Positions 1 through 8,496 of a DNA stretch of 20,112 bases are shown here, in pieces. The translations under genes and the position numbers were made by a program. Positions within the stretch are counted from its first letter, which is position 1, and each line of letters starts with the position of its first letter. The notes beneath the pieces are model-generated. The model searched no databases. It was not told where the DNA came from and saw nothing but the letters and a program-made list of their open reading frames with translations. This stretch comes from Plakobranchus ocellatus (lineage: Eukaryota; Mollusca; Gastropoda; Plakobranchidae), in contig BLXT01002238.1 in the NCBI GenBank assembly GCA_019648995.1, positions 1,728,995 to 1,749,106 of the forward strand, in the 5' to 3' direction.

Positions 1-34
<34 letters not shown>

Positions 35-125
35 AAAAAAACCAAAAAAAACCCCCACCAAACAACAAAAAGTATACAACCTAAAAACATTGTTCAAAAT
101 GAGCCTCCCCCCCCCAAGAAAAAAA
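1..125. repeat. Poly-A and A/C-rich low-complexity sequence
   Basis: The window opens with 32 A residues, followed by A runs broken by C, CCCCACC and a C run near 108-115. It may be the tail of a retroposed element lying outside the window, or simple low complexity. Confidence 0.8.
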
Positions 126-316
126 AAAGCTCTTTTACAAACCGGATGCTTTGGTCAATTTTCCCAATTCTGCCAATCGGTTATGTTTATCATGCAGTAA
201 TAGAACCTAAGGTTAGAATGTTGACATTTTCTAGAACCTGTTTTTAAAACATGTCTCTGCCTATATCATATAAAACTATTTTATGACCAGTCGATGCGAT
301 TTGCTTTTCAAAAAAG

Positions 317-317
317 C

Positions 318-385
<68 letters not shown>

Positions 386-422
386 AAACAACAAAAACAA
401 CAAAAACAACAACAACAACAAC
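317..422. repeat. (AAC)n microsatellite with AAAAAC interruptions
   Basis: About 35 units of CAA/AAC, with three interruptions of AAAAAC near 384-405. The apparent poly-Asn reading frame over it (294-488) is the repeat itself, not a gene. Confidence 0.95.
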
Positions 423-603
423 ATTAATAATAATAATGTCAGTTATAAACTAATTCTGGTATCCATAAATAATGAATGCTCAAATTGATATAATAATGAA
501 ACCAGGACCGACTCAAAGTGTAATCCATTTGAAACAATCATAGGCTATTAGGCCAAATGATAGTTAAATAACGGAAGACAAGCAAACAAAACCAGCACAG
601 CCT

Positions 604-640
604 TATTTAAGTCACAGATTCTCGACACCTCATCATTTAA
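604..640 (+). promoter_or_regulatory. Candidate RNA polymerase II core promoter (TATA-like plus initiator)
   Basis: TATTTAA at 604-610 is followed by TCATTT at 633-638, whose A lies 31 bases after the first T of the box. That spacing and the initiator match the usual TATA/Inr arrangement. A GA-rich stretch without ATG then runs to a strong splice donor at 719. No other + strand gene begins before the cholinesterase, so it may be that gene's promoter. The link is inference; AT-rich DNA yields TATA-like words by chance. Confidence 0.35.
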
Positions 641-718
641 ACTGAGAGAAAGGAAAGCTGAGAAGGGAAGAGAAAGAGAGAGAGAGAAAGAGGGTTAGAA
701 AGAAAGAAAAAGACACAG
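635..718 (+). other. Candidate non-coding leader exon (5' UTR)
   Basis: This is an 84-nt purine-rich segment with no ATG, ending GACACAG before GTATGT at 719, a near-consensus donor. Joined to the acceptor at 8493 it would give a leader reading GACACAG then AAAATGAGC, so the first ATG of the mRNA would be the cholinesterase start. The intron would be about 7.8 kb and would contain two LINE fragments. No transcript evidence is available. Confidence 0.33.
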
Positions 719-719
719 G

Positions 720-1469
720 TATGTACGATTTATTTTAAAATTATATTAGCTTTCGAAATGTATCAAGCATACTGTTATACCAGCGTAGCATCTATTGTTG
801 ACTTGCACTTGCCTTTTACTCTCCTGATGATTTTTTTTAATTTAAATTTATTTTTTCCCTAAAATATTAAAAAGTTTAACCATTGCATTTTTTTTACAAG
901 ATATCTTATCAAAATCTGAGGACAATTACGCTAATGTATATACATAAAAAAATTATATAATACAAATCAAAATGAAAATGCTACAAAAAAAAAAAAAACA
1001 AAAAAAAAAACAAAAAAACGAAAACAACTCAAAACAAACAAGTTAAAATTTTCTTCACCATTAATCGACAAAACATCGAGGGTCGGTTTAAAGAGTCAAA
1101 TCTAACAATGGCACAGTAAAAGACTTTTTACTCAGTAACTTTTCATACCTTTGATTTAATTTCTTGCAGAAAAAATGTTTTTGAACAACACGGTTCACTT
1201 ATGTATTTATAAGCATGATAGCGCCGTTAGTTTTTCATTTTGCTTTAGCACCTACGACCCTTTTCAAACCCTAATTTAGAAAGCAAACTGACTTATGCTA
1301 ATTTACAACTTTATTATGCGAGGAATTTTATTCTTACAGTGAGATCGTTAATCTTGTTATGACCGTTCGGAAACTAGTTTCTACCTGATAAAGTGTTCTG
1401 TCTCTAACTACTTCTATTTCTTTCCTGCAGTTTGTTGATGAGCTTACGTTGATATATCCAACCTATTGT
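720..1469. other. AT-rich non-coding region
   Basis: Homopolymer A and T runs (for example 984-1019) and no supported exon or element. If the leader exon is real, this is the start of the first intron. Confidence 0.6.
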
Positions 1470-3040
1470 CTTCTTTAGGTGCCCCGTCTGAAACAGACAT
1501 GGGCAATCACGGTCCACCACTTAAACCTGTTCTCAGTAAACCTTATAAAGGTTGTTGCTACCACTACTTATTGCCCGCGAGTTAAGACTTTCAATTAAAG
1601 TTACTCTCTGACAACCTCTTGAGCCATGGCTATTCTTTTACTTATTTCACTTATGCATCTACCAAATGATGTTATCAGGTAGCCAAGATATTTGGAATTT
1701 GTAACTTGTTTGATTTTTTCCCCTTTGTTAACGAGATTGCATTTGGGGGGTTGAGGATTTCTTTGAGATGACCATACATTCCAATCTTTTCTCGTAAAAA
1801 GAGAGGCCTATTCTTTCGGGTCTCTAAAACAAAAGTATCTAAAATTTTTTGAAGGTGCACAACAGATTCTGCTATCAAAACTGTATCATCTGCATATCTG
1901 GGATTATAATCATTGTTCCATATACTTTTAAGCCTTTTGATTCCCTAAGTTTTTTCAACTTTATAGATTTAAAAGATCAGGAGACATTACACATCCCAGC
2001 CTCATAACCCTTAGGTAGATTTGAAATAACTGTGTTCTCCTTCAATTCTTACACATACAGTTTGATCTCAGTGTAAATTTCTAGTTTCTCTCAGATCTTT
2101 ACCATCCATGGCCAATTTTTCTAACATATGAAACAGCTCTTCATCTTTTACTTTGTCAAAGGCCTTAGAATAACCAATGAAGCAGAAATGGAAGTCTTTT
2201 TATATTTCTAAACATCTTTCCATAAGCCTTGTCAAAGTGAATATCTTTTTTCTAGCCCCTTTATCAGGCACAGAGCCAAACTGTTTTGCAGATATTTCTG
2301 ATCTTACACTCTTGCACATTCTACGCATCAAAAAACAATTTTTTTTTGTAAAATTGATCATTGAACTCATTGATCTAATTGCTCTATGAAGTTTTATGAA
2401 GCTCTATCATCTTTTAAAAGGTATTCAACATCTGATCACCTCTTTAGTACTTCCTTCGTTTCCATTAACATTTTCCCATCTTTTGGCTTGATTTTGATGC
2501 AGCCAGGGCTACTGCATTTGATTTTCTTACCACTCACATCGTTAATTTTAGAAAACATCTCTTTACATTCTATAATAAGCTTTTTCTCTATTTCCTGATA
2601 TTATTGATTGGTCCATTAGAATTTTGCCACATTGAATTTTATGCTATTTTATTTTTAGGTCTTTATATTTGGCGTAATTTTAAAAAAATTGCGCTTTTCT
2701 TCTATCTTCCCTTGTAGGCCCTATTTCTTTCTTTCTTTTTTTTTTTTTTAATCCATTTTGTATGCTGTTTTTGTATCCTTTTCGGGAGTTACTTAATTAA
2801 GGGACTCTTTCATTTCTGACCGTAGGTCTTCTCCCTCTGAGAGTCTCTTATTTGTTTTGCACAGCTACAGAAATGTTGTCTCTTAGCTTTTCGCCAGCTT
2901 TAGTAGGTCTATTTGAAATTGAGGATTGGCATAAATTTGCATTTTTTGATTTCTTAAGTTTTATTTCAAACTAACACATGACTGGGATATAGTCTGAATC
3001 ACAGTCGGCTCTATACAAACTATAGTAGAAAAGGCTATTT
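1470..3040 (-). mobile_element. Decayed non-LTR retrotransposon (LINE) with endonuclease and reverse-transcriptase remnants
   Basis: Read on the minus strand from about 3040 down to 1470, the order is that of a LINE ORF2. The end of an apurinic-type endonuclease (GADCDSDYIPV-like, near 2960-3020) comes first. A linker with DGKMLMETKEVLKRW follows near 2450-2520. Then come reverse-transcriptase blocks: FGSVPDKGARKKIF, GYSKAFDKV, and the catalytic YADD at 1885-1896, followed by KYLGYLITSFGRC. The reading frame is broken by many shifts and stops, so it is dead. From MAQ near 1622 it jumps to QRVTLIESLNS, skipping the segment that other copies keep, which indicates an internal deletion. The 3' terminus is TTCTTTAGGTGCC on the + strand at 1471. 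The exact LINE clade was not determined. Confidence 0.85.
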
Positions 3041-3313
3041 TGAGGAGGTGTAATATGATAAAACTAATATAATATTGCTTACATAAACGCTTCCATACTC
3101 ATTGAAAGGCCTTCTTGTCTCATTTTCTTATCGTCACGAGTATGGGAAATGAGTTATTTTCATTTTTGAGCACGTCTATTGGTATTATGATGTAGCTGAA
3201 TTATAGATCTGGCCACATTTACAGTTAAAGATAAAATGATAGAGAAACAAATATCAAAGACTTTTTCTGTCAAGAAAAAGAAACCCAGGTGTAACAAAAA
3301 AAAGCTAGACCTA

Positions 3314-3319
3314 TTTATT
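3314..3319 (-). terminator. Minus-strand AATAAA downstream of the possible terminal exon
   Basis: TTTATT on the + strand reads AATAAA on the minus strand and is followed by GTCTAGC and a run of T. It would serve the candidate exon ending at 3522. Canonical hexamers are common in AT-rich DNA. Confidence 0.25.
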
Positions 3320-3521
3320 TCAAACAGAAATATGTGATTATATTAAGGAACAAATAGAACACTGATGATATAGCAATAGTGTGGCTGTTATACATTTGAA
3401 AAAGAAAACAAAAATTGGCAGAAAAATAACACCATAACCTCCAGAGAATGCGGGGAATCAACAGCAAGTTCCAACTTATTTTGGTTTTTATCAATACCAG
3501 ATCTCTCATATCCAGCAATGC

Positions 3522-3660
3522 TCAATTCACACGTGTTGGCATTTCTAACTCTTTGCAATAGCTTGCCTTCTTGTAGCCGTCTATGAGAGTCAGAACGTGG
3601 GTAGGCGTTTCCTCAGAGAGTTTGATTGTTTCGATATTGAAATTCACCTTGTTTCTTGTA
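3522..3660 (-). CDS. Possible terminal coding exon of an unrecognised minus-strand gene
   Basis: On the minus strand a stop-free frame reads from about 3683 to TGA at 3524-3522, including IETIKLSEETPTHVLTLIDG and YKKASYCKELEMPTRVN. Its composition is soluble and protein-like, richer in GC than the surroundings. An acceptor-like TTAATAATACAAG lies near the upstream end. On the same strand AATAAA (3319-3314) comes about 200 nt after the stop, followed by T-rich sequence. Together these resemble a last exon with its 3' UTR. I do not recognise the peptide, and no upstream exon was found in the window. Chance is a fair alternative. Confidence 0.25.
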
Positions 3661-3689
3661 TTATTAATGTCAAAATTCAAAATTCAAAG

Positions 3690-4050
3690 TCCGAGAAACC
3701 AGCTTATTTACATTGCATGGTCTATGCATCCTCCACGATGATCTGTTGAGAACAAACTGTTTGATGCCTTAAATAAATGGCAAAGGCGAAAATAAAAGCC
3801 ATCTTTTCAGTAATGCTCGAAGTATGCAAAAAAGATTTCTTGCAGGCCTGCATAGTTTCAGAACTCTATCCTCGCTGCAGTTACCACGTGAATGTATTTA
3901 CTTCTGCTTCGAGTATTGTTGTTCACATGTTTCTCACTCTTTACAATAAATTTTGAAATAAAAACTTTTTCGATTTGCGTCCGTTAAAGTGCCCAAATGG
4001 TCGATTTGGAGTTTTTGGGCAGAAATCTCCACCCACACCTTGGTTTCACA
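3690..4050. other. Non-coding stretch, nothing recognised
   Basis: No gene or element is supported. TGCCCAAA near 3991 and TTTGGGCA near 4013 could form an 8-bp stem. A short minus-strand ATG frame of about 43 codons between 3725 and 3860 has a hydrophobic MAFIFAFAIY start but no supporting splice or family evidence. Confidence 0.4.
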
Positions 4051-4198
4051 TCTCCCAACTTTTCCTTTTGAATTTTCCTACTTATTCTGCTTCTCGTTCT
4101 CTCTCTCGTGTTTTTCTGCGAATATACTTCTCCCAACTTTTCCTTTTGAATTTTCCTACTTATTCTGCTTCTCGTTCTCTCTCTCGTGTTTTTCTGCG
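4051..4198. repeat. Two identical 70-bp direct repeats with 78-bp period
   Basis: 4051-4120 and 4129-4198 are identical (TCTCCCAACTTTTCC through TTTTTCTGCG), separated by AATATACT. CTCCACCCA occurs on both flanks (4027 and 4206). Perfect identity implies a recent duplication or ongoing conversion. The open frames across it come from the repetition. Confidence 0.92.
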
Positions 4199-4401
4199 GA
4201 TAGAAGCTCCACCCAAATTCCCAGCCTTGCCTAAAATGAAGGCTTTATTACAAATGTCTTTGGCTATTTCTCCTCATGCACCAATATCAATTAAATTTGA
4301 TTGTGCTTCACCTTCCATGTTCCCTATTAATGTCCTAACCTCTTGCGCATATTTTCATCTTTAACCCATTATCTCTAAACTTGTTTGGCACGACTTATAC
4401 T

Positions 4402-4405
<4 letters not shown>

Positions 4406-4460
<55 letters not shown>
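4406..4460. repeat. (CT)n microsatellite
   Basis: Uninterrupted CT dinucleotides for about 54 bases, followed by a short C run. Confidence 0.97.
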
Positions 4461-4461
<1 letters not shown>

Positions 4462-5690
4462 CCCTCTTTCCCTACAAATATGCAAATATCCCACCATAGC
4501 TTAAACACTAAAATTGAGATACTCTCATTTAGAGTTCCATTCCTTGCATCAAGTCTAGTCTCACACACATTATAAATCAATGAGTCGTTAAATCATGTTT
4601 TTATTTCCTGCTATATTTCCCCTCAGTGTATACTTTCGGACTAGTCAGAAACATTACCTCCACAAACATTGTAACCTCCACTACTTAACTCTCTGACACA
4701 CTTGCTTTCATTTTTGGATCGGTTCTAATTTTTTCTCTTTGACACCGCATTCGCTGATAGAATTTTTGTGTTTTGTGTGGCATTCTGCAATGCAAATGCA
4801 ATAAAATTTGTTTTATAATATATACATTGCAATATTATTGGTAATGCGTTATTGGGGCTACCATATAATGCTATCTGCCACGCAGTTTCGAAATTTTTGG
4901 CGACCGAAGCTCAAAACAATGAAAATAACTTACATCTGTTGGTTTACAGAGACTATAGAATGATGAACTCGCAACCCTTGTCAGTCTTAGAACTTGGCTC
5001 CCAACCTAGTTGACAAATGCCTTATGTTCTTTCACATATAAAAGTAATTATCTGACCATTTTACTTTTATATATTAAGACAGAACTGATCCCTCTCCCCA
5101 AACTTCTCTACCAGCGCGCACATACACATAGCCAACATACATGCACATACATTGTGATCAAACAGCATTCACTAACCATGGCTGTGTTAAGCATATGATT
5201 AATGTTCCTGATAATCTAGCCTCATCATGGACTGGGTGGTATCAACGGATCTTCTCTCTCTAGCTTATTCGAACCTCGCCCTTGCCTTTTGAGCTCTACC
5301 AGGTGTACTTGTTTTTCATTCTACCACTCCATAATGACCTGAGGAGGGGTGGTGGGCACATTGTGTAATGAATTTAATATAGATAGAAATCTTTACCCTT
5401 TTTTCAAAACCTTATTCAATCATATGGTTACTCACAATCACGCAAAACAGCTTCAAAAACTACATTTTCTCGATTTACCATTCATTTAACCATCCAACTC
5501 TATATCATCTGCATAAAATGTAGAGCGCTTAACTCGTCGTTATGGAGAAGAGATATCCATCTTCACATTTGTTTGATAACGTCTGACTCAAGTAAAGAAA
5601 ATGTAAACAATATGTGGCAAGAGCGTTTACAGAACTGGCTTGGTGGAGAGCAACAATGGAAGCGGACATTCGTCCTTATGTAAAGTTCAT
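4461..5690. other. AT-rich non-coding region
   Basis: A stop-free run of 98 codons without an initiating Met at its head (5387-5683, +) ends in QERLQNWLGGEQQWKRTF. Runs of this length are expected occasionally by chance, and no family was recognised. Nothing else stands out apart from a CA-rich patch near 5116-5150. Confidence 0.4.
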
Positions 5691-7600
5691 TTTTTCTTAC
5701 AATTCTGAGACATACATTACCTTATTTCGCATTTCGTTGTGAGAGACAATAAAAGTCGTAACTTAAAAAAATTTCGAAGGTAAAAGTGAATGAGGTAGGT
5801 GATTTTGAAAAACAGAGACTCGTATGAAGACCTACGCCATGCAAATTGATCAGAGAGTCGAAACCGTCTAGTCGAATGTCTTTAGATTACAGTTAAAGTA
5901 TTCAAAGATTCGTATCTTTGGTTACAACTTTTTGGATTCTAAAGAAGCATGATTATGTAAAAACGACAAATTTTTTACAGTTGACGTAGAGATAGCCGTT
6001 TGGGCTAGAGATCTATCTAAAGTTATGACTTTGGCACTCGACTCGTTTCATTCTCTTGAAAATCTCAGGTTTCAAGAATATCGCACATTCATAGCATTTT
6101 TTACGGCGGTGTAAGTCCATTTTTGCAGAGGCAGCAACAGCAACAATATCAACAACAGCAAAACCAAAACAAAAACATGAGCTCTAGGACTAAGACGTTG
6201 AATGATCTGTTTTAGTATCAAGTGCTACAAAATATGCGACTTGTACCAGTCGATTTACGTCACCATCCACCGTGCAAATAAAAAAATTCTGACTTTAAAC
6301 CAGACTTTTTCTATTTATTTTTTGTCATTTTAGAATTGTGGAGAAAGTGGAGAAATCCAATCTATTAATAGCCTCCTGGCAAAACAGACGTAGACAAGAT
6401 AGAGACTATGGCGGTACATACATGTAATTCTAGGCAGCATGGCGTGCTCACCTTCAGAAAGTAGATTAAAAAAATCTTTCAAAACTTCGAAAGAATTTAA
6501 AGGTAAAAAGCAGGCTTATTTAAGTGAATTTAGTTCCTTCGTACACATAATCGGTGAAATTTAACTGGATTTAGATCTAGATGGGCTTTTATAAACCATT
6601 GTTTGCTGCCTTTTTAATCACAGATTTTGTTTTTTGTGGACTTTTGGAATTCTTCTATAACCGGTTTTTAACTACTTTTATGATTGAAAGAAAACGGGAG
6701 TTTTAAATCCGTTCTTTGCTGCCTCACTGATCTGCAGCATTAGACTCAAAACTCGCTGCATTCGACATGTGATTGCCGCGTTGTGTGACATGAAATTGTC
6801 TTACAGTTTGGACCACTAGAAGGAACAAAAGCTGCCCTCTCTGACAGTGGGTTACAACACAAATGTTTGAAGTTGAACAGGGGGTAAATTCTAGTGGAGA
6901 AGAAAACGAGAAAAAAAAAAATTGACGGTTTAAAGATCGTTGTTCATTGATTATGTATTTTTGTTAACTGCGCCTATTTCCAGATGTTATTCTGAAACTT
7001 GAATAACTGCATTGTCAGTATGCAATTACGTTTCATAATTGATCTTAGAAGCTATCGACGAGTTTGAATGATCTATTTTAGTATCAAGCTCGGCACTGTA
7101 TAGGCCAAACATACCATGTACATCAGAGAAAGAAATAAGAATCAATTAATAGAACCCCCAGTACGCCTATATAGACTTCAGAAGCAAAAAAAAGGGCATA
7201 CAATCAGATTACGCATTTAAAATATAATGTTATATCATTTAATCTATACCGTGTCGGAAATAATTTTCTCACAGGTCAGAATGGCAAACAGTGATCGTGA
7301 GAACTTTGTTTTTTTTGTTTTTTTTTTTTTGCAAACCTGATATCAACTTTTCGTATATTTGCTAAATAATAAATGGTGATAAATGGCCTATAGTTTTATT
7401 TTTTTTGGATCTAAACTGAAGGTACGGTAAATCTTTTACGAAGATTAAGCCGCATTGACAGATTACAAAGGAAAGTGAAGAGGCAAAAAGACGAAACTAG
7501 CTTGTATCTTAAAGATAATCTTATTTAAAAAAAAAAACAACAAGAAAAGAACGCACATGAAAAAAAAAATCACAAATATAATTTGTGCATTTTTAAACTG
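5691..7600. other. AT-rich non-coding region with weak internal repeats
   Basis: A 25-mer TTGAATGATCTGTTTTAG... (6198-6222) recurs at 7064-7088 with one mismatch. A second pair near 6580-6620 and 6695-6735 shares TTTGCTGCCT. A good acceptor-like tract ends at 6333 (TTTGTCATTTTAG), followed by about 85 open bases, but there is no convincing exon. Confidence 0.4.
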
Positions 7601-8045
7601 TCTTCTTTAGGTGTCCGGCATGGAACAGACATTGGCAATCATGCTCGTTTTACACAACTCTGTTCTCATTTAACCTGATAGGGTGTTATTGCTACTACTG
7701 CCTATTGCCCACGAGTTCAAATTTTTAATGAAAGTTGTTCTCTGTCCACCTCTCTTGCGTTTGCCTTCAATCTATCCAGTTATTCTTGCTATATCTTCTA
7801 AACCTTTTGTCTGTAAATGTGTCCTAGGAATTGTAGTTGCCTCCGTCTTATGATTTTAATTAATGACCACTCAAGTTTAACTTCTACCAATACTGATTCA
7901 CTGGCATTTTTAGATCCATGATATCATCATCATTATTCTGATAAAATAGATCTCTGCTCCTTCGAGATTTCTTTCTATTTCTTTATTTATTGTCTAACAA
8001 TAACACTCACATCTATATAGAAGTACTAATCATATTTTCATTTTC
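7601..8045 (-). mobile_element. LINE 3' fragment, same family as 1470-3040
   Basis: The + strand begins CTTCTTTAGGTGTCCGGC and continues with GGAACAGACATTGGCAATCA, matching the terminus of the copy at 1471. On the minus strand it encodes the C-terminal end of the polyprotein: VLLYRCEC, EIERNLEGAEIYFIRIMM, then RGGQRTTFIKNLNSW and MIANVCSMPDT with stop. It is 5'-truncated and carries frame breaks. It lies just upstream of the cholinesterase coding exon, in the antisense direction. Confidence 0.78.
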
Positions 8046-8204
8046 TTATTTTGGCGTCCATATTTTTTTTCTGTTTGGCAGCACTGTTTTCACTTTTCAA
8101 AATGTAAATGTACAAACTTTTGTTTCTGTTTGACAACATTGTTCTCACTTTTTGAAACGTATATTTGGCCATCTTTTTGTTCATTTCACATGTGCATCTA
8201 CTAT

Positions 8205-8207
<3 letters not shown>

Positions 8208-8257
<50 letters not shown>
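8208..8257. repeat. (TC)n microsatellite
   Basis: Twenty-five TC units, about 240 bp upstream of the cholinesterase coding exon. In the gene model it lies in the first intron, close to the acceptor. Confidence 0.97.
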
Positions 8258-8260
<3 letters not shown>

Positions 8261-8469
8261 ACTGACCGATTAAAATTTGAATATTACAATTCAGCGCCAC
8301 AAATCTGTTATTATATGAACGATAACTTACTCAACCCAAAAACATTATGCACGACAAAAATCACTCATATCCCCGAAACGTTCAAACTTAAAGGGCCACT
8401 AATTTAAATAAAATTTTTAGAACTCATTAATAATAGCGTAAACAGACATTTTTGAAATGATTACTTTTC

Positions 8470-8493
8470 ATATTTATGGTTTTATCTCCTCAG
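8470..8493 (+). promoter_or_regulatory. 3' splice site just before the cholinesterase start codon
   Basis: A T-rich tract ending TTTTATCTCCTCAG at 8493 is followed at once by AAAATGAGC. This is a typical acceptor and places the ATG (8497) in a good A-rich initiation context three bases into the exon. It implies that the 5' UTR begins on a separate exon further upstream. If the site is not used, translation could begin at 8476 with seven extra residues ahead of the signal peptide. Confidence 0.65.
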
Positions 8494-8496
8494 AAA

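Noticed and set aside
317-422. CRISPR-like regular array
   Set aside because: It is a simple trinucleotide repeat without spacers, and the genome is eukaryotic.
294-488. Poly-Asn reading frame
   Set aside because: It is a translation of the (AAC)n microsatellite with no flanking domain or splice support.
3975-4364. 129-codon frame with an internally repeated peptide
   Set aside because: The repetition comes from the 78-bp-period DNA duplication, which keeps frame by chance; codon composition is that of T-rich non-coding DNA.
5387-5683. 98-codon stop-free run on the + strand
   Set aside because: It has no Met near its beginning and no recognised family; runs of this length are expected a few times in 20 kb at this composition.
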